Below, piece by piece: positions 9,486-19,027 of a DNA stretch of 42,735 nt; the stretch's first letter is position 1, and every line of letters begins with the position of its first letter. The notes under the pieces were generated by a model. That model saw nothing but the letters and a program-made list of their open reading frames with translations. It was not told the DNA's origin and did no database searches. Origin of the DNA: Bacteroidales bacterium (GTDB taxonomy: Bacteria; Bacteroidota; Bacteroidia; Bacteroidales; JAIPAH01); NCBI GenBank assembly GCA_021738485.1, contig JAIPBX010000016.1:1-42735 (forward strand), given 5' to 3'. The position numbers and the translations under genes were made by a program.

Positions 9486-10796
9486 ATGAGTGAAATGCAA
9501 GTAGATGTTTTATTAGGGCTTCAATGGGGCGACGAAGGAAAAGGAAAGATAGTGGATGTGTTGTCACCCAAATATGATATTGTAGCCCGCTTTCAAGGGG
9601 GTCCCAATGCCGGCCACACACTGGAGATAGAAGGAGATACGCATGTTCTGCATATTATTCCTTCCGGGATTTTTCACCCGGAAAAGGAAAATGTGATTGG
9701 TAATGGTGTGATTGTGGACCCTTTTATCCTGAAGAATGAGCTAGATGGGTTGAAGAAAAAAGGGCTCTCTCCCGAAAAAAATCTTATCCTTTCGTGCAAA
9801 GCTCATCTTATTTTACCTTCACATCGGCTTTTAGATGCTGCCTACGAATCCTCCAAAGGAGAAGCTAAAATCGGCTCCACCCTGAAAGGTATCGGGCCGG
9901 CATATACAGATAAAACCTCCCGGAGTGGTTTGCGGATTATTGATTTGTTCGATGCATCGTTTGAAAAAAAATATCAGCAGCTTAAGGCGGAACATTTTCG
10001 CATCATCAATATGTATAATTACGATTATAAGGCTGCTGTCATCGACGGGCTGAGTTTTGAACAGTATGAATCGCAATGGCTGAAGGCTATAGAAGAGGTG
10101 AAAAAGTTACGTATTGTTAATACGGAGAATTATATTAATCAAAAAATCGCCGAAGGCAGGAAAATCCTCGCCGAAGGGGCTCAGGGCACGCTGCTGGATA
10201 TCGATTTCGGCAGCTACCCCTACGTTACAAGCTCCAACACTATCACCGCCGGTGTGTGTTCCGGCTTAGGGATTGCCCCTTCAAGGATAGGCCGGGTGTA
10301 TGGCATTGTCAAATCTTATTGTACGCGAGTGGGTAGCGGCCCTTTCCCTACCGAACTTCATGATGATGACGGACATAAACTCCGGGAGGCCGGACATGAG
10401 TATGGAGCCACCACCGGCAGACCCCGGCGTTGTGGCTGGCTCGACCTGAATGCTTTGAATTACGCTTTAATGCTGAATGGGGTGACCGACTTGATTGTTA
10501 CCAAAGCCGATGTGCTAAGCGGGTTTTCCACCATCAAGGTGGCAAGGAGTTATCGCAGGGACACGGGAGGTGAAACCCGGGAGTTTGATCTCGATGCCCC
10601 GGAGCTTTCCCCTGTGTATGACGAGATTCAGGGATGGCAAAAATCCCTCGCTAATGTAACGGAGCCGGCACAGATGCCACAAAAATTGCAGGAGTATATC
10701 AATTATATTGAAAAGAAAACCGCTACTCCGGTTTCCATATTGTCGGTGGGTGCCGATCGTTCCCGGACTTTGATAATTGCTGAGAATTTAAAATAA
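9486..10796 (+). CDS. purA: Adenylosuccinate synthetase
   Basis: A 436-residue enzyme of AMP synthesis that joins IMP and aspartate using GTP. The N-terminal QWGDEGKGKIVD is the PurA signature with the catalytic Asp and the GTP loop. FQGGPNAGHTL, GIGPAYTDKTSRSGLR and TGRPRRCGWLDL are the other family motifs, and the C-terminal SVGADRSRTL binds the guanine base. Length is typical. The start at ATG 9486 gives the expected short leader (MSEMQVDVLLG). It has its own predicted promoter because a terminator follows fur. Confidence 0.97.
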   Translation: MSEMQVDVLLGLQWGDEGKGKIVDVLSPKYDIVARFQGGPNAGHTLEIEGDTHVLHIIPSGIFHPEKENVIGNGVIVDPFILKNELDGLKKKGLSPEKNLILSCKAHLILPSHRLLDAAYESSKGEAKIGSTLKGIGPAYTDKTSRSGLRIIDLFDASFEKKYQQLKAEHFRIINMYNYDYKAAVIDGLSFEQYESQWLKAIEEVKKLRIVNTENYINQKIAEGRKILAEGAQGTLLDIDFGSYPYVTSSNTITAGVCSGLGIAPSRIGRVYGIVKSYCTRVGSGPFPTELHDDDGHKLREAGHEYGATTGRPRRCGWLDLNALNYALMLNGVTDLIVTKADVLSGFSTIKVARSYRRDTGGETREFDLDAPELSPVYDEIQGWQKSLANVTEPAQMPQKLQEYINYIEKKTATPVSILSVGADRSRTLIIAENLK

Positions 10797-10802
10797 AAAC
10801 TT

Positions 10803-10861
10803 AAAGATATTCAGCAACTTCCCTTTAGGGAATCTAAGGGTAAAAGCTGCTAAATATCCTT
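10803..10861. terminator. Long hairpin between convergent purA and infB
   Basis: AAAGATATTCAGCAACTT (10803-10820) pairs, with a few wobbles, with AAAGCTGCTAAATATCCTT (10843-10861). The inner part holds a second small perfect hairpin, TTCCCT-TT-AGGGAA (10819-10832). It occupies most of the gap between two convergent genes and may end both transcripts, though there is no strong T-run. The 15-mer GATATTCAGCAACTT also occurs inverted at 631-645, so this is probably a member of a dispersed repeat family. Confidence 0.5.
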
Positions 10862-10891
10862 CCGGATGGTTTTGGAAAGCCTGGAAGTTTT

Positions 10892-13800
10892 TTATTCACC
10901 GAGTTTTCTTTCCACTTCCACTTCTTTGAAGCCTTCGATAATGTCGCCCGGTTTGATATCGTTAAAGTTTTTCAAATTCAATCCGCATTCGTACCCCGCT
11001 TTAACTTCCTTGACATCATCTTTGTAACGCTTCAGCGAACCTAATTCGCCGGTATGAATAACAATTCCGTCGCGGATAATCCGAACTTTGGTATTACGGT
11101 TAATGATCCCGTCAAGGACCTTACATCCGGCCACCGTTCCAACCTTTTTGATTTTGAAGGTGTCACGCACCTCAAGGTTACAAACCACTTTTTCTTCAAT
11201 CTTAGGTGCGAGCATTCCTTCAATAGCAGCTTTCACCTCTTCGATGGCTTTATAGATAACTGAGTAAGTGCGTATATCGATTTGTTCTTTTTCGGCTAAT
11301 TTTCGTGCTGCGGATGAAGGCCGAACCTGGAAGCCAACAATAATAGCTTCAGAAGCCGAAGCCAGCATAACATCCGATTCGGAAATCTGCCCGACACTTT
11401 TATGAATGACATTGACCTGAACTTCCTGGTTACCAAGTTTCAGTAGCGCATCGGCCAGCGCTTCGACAGAGCCGTCCACATCACCCTTAACGATGACGTT
11501 AAGCTCTTTGAAATCTCCGATAGCGATACGGCGTCCGATTTCATCGAGCGTAACATGTTTTTGTGTTCTTATACCCTGTTCACGCTGCAATTGTCTTCGT
11601 TTGTTGGCCAGTTCTTTTGCTTCGCGCTCATCTTCAAATACGTTGAACTGATCTCCCGCCTGCGGGGCCCCATCCAGGCCGAGCATCAGCACCGGTGTTG
11701 AAGGTCCTACTTGCTGCACCTGTTGGTTTCGCTCATTATACATGGCCCTGACTTTTCCTGAGTGTGCTCCTGCCAGAACATAATCGCCTTTTTTAAGGGT
11801 GCCGTCCTGAACGAGCAGGTTGGCCACATAACCACGGCCTTTGTCAAGAGCTGATTCAATTACCGTTCCCTTGGCCTTTTTGTTGGGGTTGCCTTTGAGC
11901 TCCAGCAATTCGGCTTCCAGCAATACCCGCTCAAGCAATTCTTCTATGCCGTCTCCTTTTTTGGCGGAGATTTCCTGGCTTTGGTATTTGCCTCCCCATT
12001 CTTCCACGAGGATATCTCTATGCGATAATTGTTCGCGGATTTTATCCGGGTTGGCTCCCGGCTTATCAATTTTGTTAATAGCAAAAACAATCGTAACGCC
12101 GGCGGCCTGAGCGTGATTAATCGCTTCAATGGTCTGGGGCATTATCTGATCGTCGGCGGCAATGATGATGATAGCTATATCGGTAATCTGGGCTCCCCTT
12201 GCCCTCATAGCTGTAAAGGCTTCGTGACCGGGTGTGTCGAGGAAAGTGATTTTTTTGCCGCTTTGTGTTTCTACTTCATAGGCTCCGATATGCTGGGTGA
12301 TACCTCCTGATTCGGCACCAATCACGTTTGCCTGGCGGATATGATCCAGCAGGGATGTTTTTCCGTGGTCTACGTGGCCCATCACAGTGATAATAGGAGC
12401 CCGTGATTCGAGGTTCCCCTCGTCCGGCGTTTCCTCTTCGGCTTCTTGTTCTTCAAGGGCCTCCTGCACTTCAACGCTGACAAATTCGACATCGTAACCG
12501 AATTCATCGGCTACCAGGTTGATAGTTTCCGCATCCAGGCGCTGATTGATCGAAACGAATAGGCCTAACGACATACAGGTGGATATGACCTGGTTGACAT
12601 TCGCATCCATCATATTGGCCAATTCATTAACGGTTACAAATTCAGTAACCTTAATAATGTTCTTTTCCTCGTCAGCTTGTTCCTGCTCTTTTTTCTTTAT
12701 GGCATCGCGCTTAGTGCGACGATGTTTGACGGATTTTTTCTTTCCTCCCTCACTGAGGCGAGCCATCGTTTCTTTAAGCTGTTTTTGAACTTCTTCTTCC
12801 GAAGGCTCGTGGCGTTGAGGCTTTTTGACTTTGCTGACCGTTTTTTTGGTGGGCTTCCCTCTTTGTTGCCTTTTATCGGCTTTACCTTCCTGAGGCCCCC
12901 GTTTGCCTTTACCCTCCTGCTGCTGTGCGGGTTCCGGCTTGATGCGTTTGCGCCGCTTTTTCTTCGGTCGGATACTTTCATCTTTCGAGGAAGCTACAGG
13001 TTTGCGCTTCTCATCGGTTTTTTCGCCTTCTTTAGCCGGTTGTTTCTTGTCAGCGGGTTTTTTTCTTTCCTGCTTTCTTTTGCGATCATCTTTTTTCTTC
13101 TCCGGTCTTTTCTTCTCTGTTTTCTTAGTATGATCAGAAAGATCGATTGTTCCCAGTATCTTTGGGCCATCCAGCTTTTCAACCTGTGTTTTTATGAAGT
13201 TGTCTTCCTCTTTTGCCTTCTCTTTCGGGGCTTCTTTCTCAGGTGCTTTCTGTTTTTGTTCGCTCTCCGCTTGGGGTTTGGCCGCCGGCTTTTGAGGCTG
13301 CTCTTTTTCGGCACTTTTTTGCGTCTTTTCAGATGCTTTTTCCTTTTTCGGAGCCGAAGGCTGGGTTTTAGGTTCAGCTTTTTGCTCAACTGTCTCCTCT
13401 TTTTTACCCGCTTTGGAAGCTGGTTTGGGCTTCTGTTCGCCTTTGGCCTTAGGCGGCGTTTCCTTTTTCGGAGTAGCCTTTTTCCTGGCTTGCTTTTCCG
13501 GTTCGGATTTAGCCGGCTCTTTTTCCGGCTGCTTGGCTTTTGCCGGTTGTTTCTGTGGTTGCTTTTCGCCGGCTTGTTTTTGCGACGTTTCTTTTTCTTT
13601 CTGCTGTTGTGGCTTTTCAGCAGCAGGTTGTTCTTTCGTTTCTTTTTTCCTAGCGGATTCTTTTTTGGTAGTTGTTGCTTTTTTCGACTTAGATTTTTTT
13701 GGTTCGATACTTTCCAGATCTATCTTACCAAGAATTTTTACCTCATTATCTTGTTTCTCTTCTTCCGGCACAGCTTCGGCTTCCGGAGCCTTTTCTTCAC

Positions 13801-14332
13801 TTTTCTCCGCCGGCTTTTCCTTTGTTTTCTCTTCTTCCGGGGATTTTTTCTGTGTCTTCTCTTCTTCTGCAGCAGTTGTTTTTTGAGCTTCCTGTTCCCG
13901 GGAAGGCTTTACCTCGTCTGCTTTTTCCTCTTCTTTTCCGCCGGCTTCTTCTTTAGCGGGCTTCTCTTCCTTTTGGCCCGCTTCGGGGGTGGAAGCCGAT
14001 AAAGAGGTGTTTTTAATGAAGACGGTATCTTCAAACTCATCCGGCTCTTCTTCTTCCTGTTCCTTCTGCTTTTCTTCTTCCTCTTTGTCTTCCAGGGATA
14101 TTGAACGCTTCTGGGTATATTTAAGACTATGCTTTTTAGCCTCCTCTTTCACACTTTTCTCCTGGGAGTATTCCTGTAATAAAAGATCATACATCTCGGG
14201 CGAAACTTTAGCATTAGGATTGGACGATATCTCATACCCTTTCTTTTTAAGAAAGCCGGTGATGGTCGCCGTACTAATGTTAAATTCCCGGGCTGCTTTA
14301 CTAAGTCTTGTTGGTTTACCTTTATTCTTCAT
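10892..14332 (-). CDS. infB: Translation initiation factor IF-2
   Basis: GTPase that places initiator tRNA on the small ribosomal subunit; 1146 residues from this start. The N-terminus ([14 protein letters not shown]) is the IF2_N domain. A roughly 450-residue low-complexity linker rich in Lys, Glu, Pro and Gln follows, containing two copies of a KILG(K/T)IDL motif typical of the phylum. The G domain begins near residue 650 ([38 protein letters not shown]), then domains II, III and C2. I chose ATG 14332 because family members begin just before the RLSK motif; an in-frame ATG at 14434 would add 34 residues and sit 21 bp from the nusA stop. It is the last gene of rimP-nusA-infB. Confidence 0.95.
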   Translation of the reverse strand: MKNKGKPTRLSKAAREFNISTATITGFLKKKGYEISSNPNAKVSPEMYDLLLQEYSQEKSVKEEAKKHSLKYTQKRSISLEDKEEEEKQKEQEEEEPDEFEDTVFIKNTSLSASTPEAGQKEEKPAKEEAGGKEEEKADEVKPSREQEAQKTTAAEEEKTQKKSPEEEKTKEKPAEKSEEKAPEAEAVPEEEKQDNEVKILGKIDLESIEPKKSKSKKATTTKKESARKKETKEQPAAEKPQQQKEKETSQKQAGEKQPQKQPAKAKQPEKEPAKSEPEKQARKKATPKKETPPKAKGEQKPKPASKAGKKEETVEQKAEPKTQPSAPKKEKASEKTQKSAEKEQPQKPAAKPQAESEQKQKAPEKEAPKEKAKEEDNFIKTQVEKLDGPKILGTIDLSDHTKKTEKKRPEKKKDDRKRKQERKKPADKKQPAKEGEKTDEKRKPVASSKDESIRPKKKRRKRIKPEPAQQQEGKGKRGPQEGKADKRQQRGKPTKKTVSKVKKPQRHEPSEEEVQKQLKETMARLSEGGKKKSVKHRRTKRDAIKKKEQEQADEEKNIIKVTEFVTVNELANMMDANVNQVISTCMSLGLFVSINQRLDAETINLVADEFGYDVEFVSVEVQEALEEQEAEEETPDEGNLESRAPIITVMGHVDHGKTSLLDHIRQANVIGAESGGITQHIGAYEVETQSGKKITFLDTPGHEAFTAMRARGAQITDIAIIIIAADDQIMPQTIEAINHAQAAGVTIVFAINKIDKPGANPDKIREQLSHRDILVEEWGGKYQSQEISAKKGDGIEELLERVLLEAELLELKGNPNKKAKGTVIESALDKGRGYVANLLVQDGTLKKGDYVLAGAHSGKVRAMYNERNQQVQQVGPSTPVLMLGLDGAPQAGDQFNVFEDEREAKELANKRRQLQREQGIRTQKHVTLDEIGRRIAIGDFKELNVIVKGDVDGSVEALADALLKLGNQEVQVNVIHKSVGQISESDVMLASASEAIIVGFQVRPSSAARKLAEKEQIDIRTYSVIYKAIEEVKAAIEGMLAPKIEEKVVCNLEVRDTFKIKKVGTVAGCKVLDGIINRNTKVRIIRDGIVIHTGELGSLKRYKDDVKEVKAGYECGLNLKNFNDIKPGDIIEGFKEVEVERKLGE

Positions 14333-14455
14333 ATTTTTCTTTGAAATCTCCCCTTTAGCATTTAATCCATTCCACTTTTCCGAGACTTTTTCCCGAAAAA
14401 ATTCATAAAAATACGTAATCAACTCCCTGGCCATAAATTTGTCTCGTGGCGCTTA

Positions 14456-15697
14456 TCAGTGCTCTTCGAACTCCGATTTCAATATTCTCAGCACCTCGTT
14501 GATGGTCTCCTCCTCCAAATCCGTCAGATCAAGCAATTCTTTTTCTCCTTTACTCAGGACACTTTTGGCCGTATTGCAGCCAATTTGCTTGAATACATCA
14601 ATAATCCATCCGTCTATTTCATCAGAAAACTCCTCAAGAGCCACGTCTTCTGAGTCATACTCTTCTTCGCGATAGACATCGATTTCAAAACCTGTTAACC
14701 TGCCCGCCAGCCGGATATTATGCCCGCCTTTGCCTATTGCCAGGGAAACCTGTTCGGGCTTTAAATAAACTTCGGCTTTTTTATTCTCTTCATCCAGTTT
14801 GATGGAAGAGACTTTTGCCGGACTAAGGGCACGTTGTATGTACAGGGCTGTGTTTGTTGTATAGTTGATTACGTCTATGCTCTCATTTTTTAATTCGCGC
14901 ACGATACCATGTATCCTGCTGCCATTCATGCCCACGCATGCCCCCACGGGGTCGATGCGGTCATCATAAGATTCCACGGCAATTTTAGCTCGCTCTCCCG
15001 GCACTCTAACGATGTTTTTTACCGTTATGAGCCCGTCATACACCTCCGGAACTTCTTGTTCGAAGAGGCGTTCCAGGAATACCGGAGACGTTCTTGAGAG
15101 AATGATCAACGGGTTGTTGTTGCGCATTTCCACCTTTGACACGACAGCTCTTACGGTATTCCCTTTATGGAAGAAATCGGCGGGAATCTGCTCCGATTTG
15201 GGCAGAATAAGCTCGATTTCTTCATCATCCTTTACTAAGATTTCCTTTTTCCAAATCTGATAAACCTCACCGGTAGCGATTTCCCCGATTCTTTCCTGGT
15301 ATTTTTTGTATATGCTGTCTTTTTCATACTCCAGGATTTTCGAGGTGAGATTCTGCCGTATGGTCAGAATTTCACGTCTACCGAAATCGTTCATCTTTAT
15401 TTCTTCAGACACTTCCTCTCCGATTTCAAAGTCAGGTTCTATTTTTATAGCCTCGGAATAGGCGATTTGTGTGTTCTCGTCTTCTACCTGCCCGTCTTCC
15501 ACAATTTCTCTGAATCGCCATATTTCAAGGTCGCCCCGGTCGATATTAACGATGATATCGAAGTTTTCATCCGTGCCGTACTTTTTCGTTAGCATATGCC
15601 GGAACACCTGCTCAAGGATCGCCATCATGGTTTCCCGGTCAATATCCTTGTATTCTTTAAATTCCGAAAAAGTTTCAACTAAATTAATGTTTTCCAT
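14456..15697 (-). CDS. nusA: Transcription termination/antitermination factor NusA
   Basis: A 413-residue RNA-polymerase-binding factor. It has the N-terminal domain (NLVETFSEFKEYKDID), an S1 domain, then two KH domains (VGACVGMNGSRIHGIVREL and EQVSLAIGKGGHNIRLAGRL). The short tail DGWIIDVFKQIGCNTAKSVL resembles one helix-hairpin-helix acidic repeat. It is shorter than E. coli NusA (495 aa), lacking the second acidic repeat, as is usual outside proteobacteria. Its ATG is 17 bp downstream of the rimP stop. As NusA controls termination, it could act on the hairpin in the operon leader. Confidence 0.96.
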   Translation of the reverse strand: MENINLVETFSEFKEYKDIDRETMMAILEQVFRHMLTKKYGTDENFDIIVNIDRGDLEIWRFREIVEDGQVEDENTQIAYSEAIKIEPDFEIGEEVSEEIKMNDFGRREILTIRQNLTSKILEYEKDSIYKKYQERIGEIATGEVYQIWKKEILVKDDEEIELILPKSEQIPADFFHKGNTVRAVVSKVEMRNNNPLIILSRTSPVFLERLFEQEVPEVYDGLITVKNIVRVPGERAKIAVESYDDRIDPVGACVGMNGSRIHGIVRELKNESIDVINYTTNTALYIQRALSPAKVSSIKLDEENKKAEVYLKPEQVSLAIGKGGHNIRLAGRLTGFEIDVYREEEYDSEDVALEEFSDEIDGWIIDVFKQIGCNTAKSVLSKGEKELLDLTDLEEETINEVLRILKSEFEEH

Positions 15698-15714
15698 TTT
15701 TTGTTCCCTTAATG

Positions 15715-16179
15715 TTAAAACGTCACGATCCCTTTTGTCATGTTGATTTCATTGAAATCAATAAAGATGTTTTCTTCTTCCGGTTGCTTAGTTTTACTTT
15801 TTGCTTTCTTCGCCTTTTTGAAATCTTTTAGCTCCAAAGTTATTCCTTTTTCTTTTTCAGCCGAAATAAGGGTACCGGTTTTACGTGAACTGTCTTTCAG
15901 ATAAACTTCCACGGGCTGGCCGATGTTTTTTTTGTATTGTCTGAAAACCTTGAATGGCTGTGTAAAACCGGCCGAAGAAACATTCAGATTATAGGCCCCG
16001 AGATCAAGCCTTTCGCTTAAACCACGGCTTATTTCCGTGCAGTCATTAATACCCACTTCTTCCTCATCCTTATCCACGTAAACATTGATAGTGTCTTTTT
16101 TTACTTCAATATCCACAATGAAAAATGAATCGCTTGAAAGCACAGCCTCTGTATGTTCTCTTACTGTTTCCTTATCCAT
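15715..16179 (-). CDS. rimP: Ribosome maturation factor RimP
   Basis: A 154-residue protein needed for 30S subunit maturation. The pattern IVDIEVKKDTINVYVDKDEE, then CTEISRGLSERLD and YNLNVSSAGFTQPFK, is the RimP N-terminal domain. The C-terminal SH3-like half has GTLISAEKEKGITLELKDFK. Length is normal. First gene of rimP-nusA-infB, preceded by a structured leader with a terminator-like hairpin 16-20 bp before its ATG. Confidence 0.95.
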   Translation of the reverse strand: MDKETVREHTEAVLSSDSFFIVDIEVKKDTINVYVDKDEEEVGINDCTEISRGLSERLDLGAYNLNVSSAGFTQPFKVFRQYKKNIGQPVEVYLKDSSRKTGTLISAEKEKGITLELKDFKKAKKAKSKTKQPEEENIFIDFNEINMTKGIVTF

Positions 16180-16199
16180 TCACATTCATTTCATCTAAT

Positions 16200-16283
16200 A
16201 AAAAAGAGGACAATATTTGTCCCCTCCACCCGTTTAACTTACCGAATATTAGTGCGCAACACTTCGCGCGCCTAAAATTCGGT
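16200..16283 (-). ncRNA. Structured leader of rimP-nusA-infB with attenuator-like hairpin
   Basis: Read on the minus strand, the RNA would start near 16280. It first forms a long hairpin: ACCGAAT (16283-16277) with ATTCGGT (16247-16241), then TTAG with CTAA and GCGC with GCGC around a ~10-nt loop. After a short linker comes GAGGGGACAA-ATA-TTGTCCTC (about 16226-16206) followed directly by six T (16205-16200). That second structure is a textbook intrinsic terminator, yet it lies between promoter and rimP, so it is best read as an attenuator. It does not match any riboswitch I recognise. The remaining bases between here and the MFS gene hold two divergent promoters and an operator. Confidence 0.6.
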
Positions 16284-16285
16284 TG

Positions 16286-16315
16286 CAAATATACAACAAA
16301 TCTTTTATTTTCAAG
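16286..16315 (-). promoter_or_regulatory. Promoter of rimP-nusA-infB
   Basis: On the minus strand CTTG (16315-16312), an 18-nt spacer and TATATTTG (16293-16286) fit the Bacteroidota promoter. It places the start of transcription just before the first leader hairpin. Confidence 0.55.
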
Positions 16316-16458
16316 AAAAAACATTTAATATTTGTGTGTATCGAATTATTTCAAGGATAAAATTTTTGCTTTTTGGAGAGCTTGCAGGCTAAACTTTCTT
16401 TGAAGGAATTTCCTTGTCTGCGATCTTTCTCTTACCGCTATAAATATTGGATTTTTTT

Positions 16459-16470
16459 GAAAACGTTTGC
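16459..16470. promoter_or_regulatory. LacI-family operator upstream of the sugar transporter
   Basis: GAAAACGTTTGC differs from GCAAACGTTTGC at one base. Its centre is 46 bp upstream of the centre of the transporter -7 box. The site lies in the stretch that a spurious TTG start (16447) would make coding, which supports the downstream ATG. Confidence 0.6.
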
Positions 16471-16506
16471 ATTGTAATATCCTCCTTTTTCGGAATAAAA
16501 AAATCT

Positions 16507-16514
16507 TATCTTTG
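16507..16514 (+). promoter_or_regulatory. -7 box of the sugar transporter gene
   Basis: TATCTTTG is identical to the -7 box of GAPDH and of the GH13 lipoprotein gene, and lies 22 bp before the ATG. No good TTTG is seen at -33, consistent with activator dependence. Confidence 0.6.
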
Positions 16515-16536
16515 GACGATTCTAAATGAGAAGCTT

Positions 16537-18306
16537 ATGAAATCAAAACCACAACTTACTTTCTGGCAAATATGGAACATGAATTTTGGATTTCTCGGAA
16601 TTCAGTTCGGTTATGCATTGCAAAATGCAAACGTTAGCAGGATCTTCGAGACCCTTGGTGCTGACATCGAAAACATTCCTATCCTGTGGATAGCTGCACC
16701 GGTTACCGGTTTAATCGTACAACCTATTATAGGACACTATAGTGACAAAACATGGACCCGTCTGGGGCGTAGAAGACCTTATTTTTTGATAGGAGCTATC
16801 CTGGCCTCCCTGGCGCTTATCGTAATGCCCAATTCGCCGACTTTATGGGTAGCTGCCGGTATGTTGTGGATTATGGATGCTTCCATAAATATTTCGCAGG
16901 AACCATTCCGCGCTTTTGTGGGTGACTTGCTACCGGAAAAACAACGGACGCGGGGTTTTACCATGCAAAGCTTTTTTATAGGTATTGGCGCTGTTGTAGC
17001 CTCTGCTTTGCCCTGGATGTTAACAAATTGGTTTGGGGTTTCCAATACCGCTCCGGAGGGCGTTATTCCCGACTCCGTTAAATTTGCGTTCTACCTGGGT
17101 GCAGCGGCATTTTTTGGCGCTGTGGCATGGACCGTTTTTTCCACCAAAGAATACAGCCCGGAAGAACTGAAAGAGTTTGACGCGGCAGAAGAAGAGGAGG
17201 AAGAACAAAAACAAACAAAAAGAGAAGAGACTACCGAAACAACTTCACTGGAAAATCTTAAAAAAAGATCTAGAGTGCTGGGGCTTTCACTGACTATTTT
17301 CGGATTGGCAACAACCCTGCTTGTCTATCTGAATAATTACATGTGGGAATTGTATATCCTGACCATCGGAATATCCCTTTTTGGTATCCTCGAGTTGGTG
17401 GTTTTGGCGATGCAAAAGCATGAAAAAAGTAAATCGGGATTGGCTGAGATTATTAATGACTTTAACATGATGCCTTTAGCGATGCGACAGCTTGCTGTGG
17501 TTCAGTTTTTCTCCTGGTTTGCATTGTTCGCCTTATGGATTTATTCCGTAGCCGGTATTACAAGTCATATTTATGATATGAAAATGGATAAAGAGGTGGT
17601 CCATGAGTTACAAAGCGCTATAAAGAATAGCGATCGGCCGGAAGAGGCTGACAAAACAAAATCAATCGGGGAAGAACTCCAAAAGTATAATAAAAAGCTT
17701 CAGTCAGGTCAGGAAGAAGTTGTGGCACGAATGAAAGTGATAAAATTCTTTGCTGATGAGGAGAGGTCAGAGGAGATGCAATTGAGCCAGAATGCCAGAA
17801 ATACTGTTGATCGTATCCAGCAAGAATACAATGAAGGCGGCAACTGGGTTGGCGTAGGATTTGCCGTATACAATGGTTTTGCGGCAGTTTTTGCTTTTCT
17901 GCTGGTATGGCTGGCAAAAGTAACCAACAGAAAAATGACTCACCTCATTGCTCTTGCAGTGGGCGGTGTGAGTATGATTTCAATCTACTTTATCAACAGC
18001 ACCGGAATCGGACTTTTGGTTCCTTTTGTGGGAATCGGGTTGACCTGGGCCAGTATATTGGCCATGCCGTATGCCATACTTACAAGCTCTCTTCCTTCCC
18101 ATAAAATGGGGGTTTATATGGGTATCTTTAATTTCTTTATCGTGATACCCCAGATTTTGGCAGCCAGCGTGCTGGGATTTGCCGTGAAGAGCCTCTTTAA
18201 CGAGCAGCCGATTTATGCGCTGGTATTAGGTGGCGTAACATGGTTTGTGGCTGCAGCCATGATGCCGTTTGTGAAAGATAAAATTGAAACTAAAACCGCT
18301 GATTGA
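16537..18306 (+). CDS. MFS sugar transporter, SLC45-like (maltose or sucrose type)
   Basis: A 589-residue inner-membrane symporter. The N-terminus FWQIWNMNFGFLGIQFGYALQNANVSRIF, the loop GHYSDKTWTRLGRRRPYFLIG and QEPFRAFVGDLLP are typical of the SLC45/glycoside group of MFS carriers found in maltose gene clusters of Bacteroidota. About 12 membrane segments are visible, with an acidic cytoplasmic loop (EEEEEEQKQTKREE) in the middle. Unusual is an insert of about 90 charged, helical residues between TM7 and TM8 (from about VVHELQSAIKN to RIQQEYNEGG), expected to face the periplasm. Start is ATG 16537; the in-frame TTG at 16447 would span the promoter and operator. It is convergent to the maltose operon and shares its terminator. 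Substrate is inferred from context. Confidence 0.88.
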   Translation: MKSKPQLTFWQIWNMNFGFLGIQFGYALQNANVSRIFETLGADIENIPILWIAAPVTGLIVQPIIGHYSDKTWTRLGRRRPYFLIGAILASLALIVMPNSPTLWVAAGMLWIMDASINISQEPFRAFVGDLLPEKQRTRGFTMQSFFIGIGAVVASALPWMLTNWFGVSNTAPEGVIPDSVKFAFYLGAAAFFGAVAWTVFSTKEYSPEELKEFDAAEEEEEEQKQTKREETTETTSLENLKKRSRVLGLSLTIFGLATTLLVYLNNYMWELYILTIGISLFGILELVVLAMQKHEKSKSGLAEIINDFNMMPLAMRQLAVVQFFSWFALFALWIYSVAGITSHIYDMKMDKEVVHELQSAIKNSDRPEEADKTKSIGEELQKYNKKLQSGQEEVVARMKVIKFFADEERSEEMQLSQNARNTVDRIQQEYNEGGNWVGVGFAVYNGFAAVFAFLLVWLAKVTNRKMTHLIALAVGGVSMISIYFINSTGIGLLVPFVGIGLTWASILAMPYAILTSSLPSHKMGVYMGIFNFFIVIPQILAASVLGFAVKSLFNEQPIYALVLGGVTWFVAAAMMPFVKDKIETKTAD

Positions 18307-18330
18307 GAGGAATAAGAAAATAGAATTCAT

Positions 18331-18364
18331 AAAAAAAGGTGTGGTATTTTGCCACACCTTTTTT
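18331..18364. terminator. Bidirectional terminator
   Basis: AAAAAAAGGTGTGG-TATTTTG-CCACACCTTTTTT: a perfect 7-bp GC-rich stem flanked by A and T runs on both sides. It lies between the convergent transporter gene and the five-gene operon and can end both. Confidence 0.92.
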
Positions 18365-18382
18365 ATTGGTAAAGTGACTCTT

Positions 18383-19015
18383 TTAAGCTTCTTCTACCTG
18401 GTAATCTTTATTAACGATCAAATGGGCGCGGTCTTTCAATGAACGAACTACCTGGTGTTCGCGCTCCAAAACCTGCATCCTGTAATCATTGACTTTTTCT
18501 TTACCCCGCTTAAGCTGGGCTTTTTTGGTTTCATGATAAGTGAGATCAATAAAAACATTCAGGTCTGCATTTTCGGTTTTAATGGCGTAAAGCCCGTCAA
18601 TAATAAGCATCTCTACATTACTAAAATCCGTAATCAGTTTATCCACCTGTTGAGTTACAAGGTCAACGCAGGGCATCTCAGCTTTTTCTCCTTTTTTAAA
18701 GGAATCAATATTTTTATAAATGGTATCCCAATCATACTCGTTGTAACCTATACTTTCGATACCATGTTTTTGCCGCCATTGTTCCCGCTCCAGCGGATGG
18801 GTCTTGTAGTAGTTGTCGATGTGTAACGGTTTGGCCTGTATCCCGTCTTCCTGAAGTAATTTGGCCAGGCTGTGGGCCAGTTCTGTCTTCCCTGTTCCCG
18901 ATTCACCGGAAATCGTTACAATCATCTTATCTTTTTTGTTCTCCAACACCTTTTGCCTGATTGTTTCGGCGGCTTTTTTGTGTTTATCTTCTATTAACAG
19001 TACATCTCCAAGCAT
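18383..19015 (-). CDS. Uridine-kinase-like P-loop kinase, copy 1
   Basis: A 210-residue protein of the uridine kinase/phosphoribulokinase fold. Walker A is GESGTGKT (37-44). HIDNYYKTHP matches the D-x-(F/Y)-Y substrate-side motif of uridine kinases, YDWD the following acidic motif, and LIIDGLYAI the Walker-B strand with Asp. It ends the operon whose other products process a disaccharide, and is 12 bp after its paralog. Uridine kinases normally sit in nucleotide-salvage contexts; here the free glucose released by the GH65 phosphorylase would need a kinase, so a sugar-kinase or regulatory role is possible but unproven. The closest alternative is a true uridine kinase. Confidence 0.7.
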   Translation of the reverse strand: MLGDVLLIEDKHKKAAETIRQKVLENKKDKMIVTISGESGTGKTELAHSLAKLLQEDGIQAKPLHIDNYYKTHPLEREQWRQKHGIESIGYNEYDWDTIYKNIDSFKKGEKAEMPCVDLVTQQVDKLITDFSNVEMLIIDGLYAIKTENADLNVFIDLTYHETKKAQLKRGKEKVNDYRMQVLEREHQVVRSLKDRAHLIVNKDYQVEEA

Positions 19016-19027
19016 AATTATTTGATT

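Noticed and set aside
12677-14002. Long Phe/Leu/Arg-rich ORFs antisense to infB
   Set aside because: They are shadows of the Lys/Glu-rich IF-2 linker read on the other strand; composition explains the missing stops.
16447-16536. TTG start adding 30 residues to the transporter
   Set aside because: The extension covers the operator and the -7 box TATCTTTG; the ATG at 16537 begins at the conserved N-terminus.
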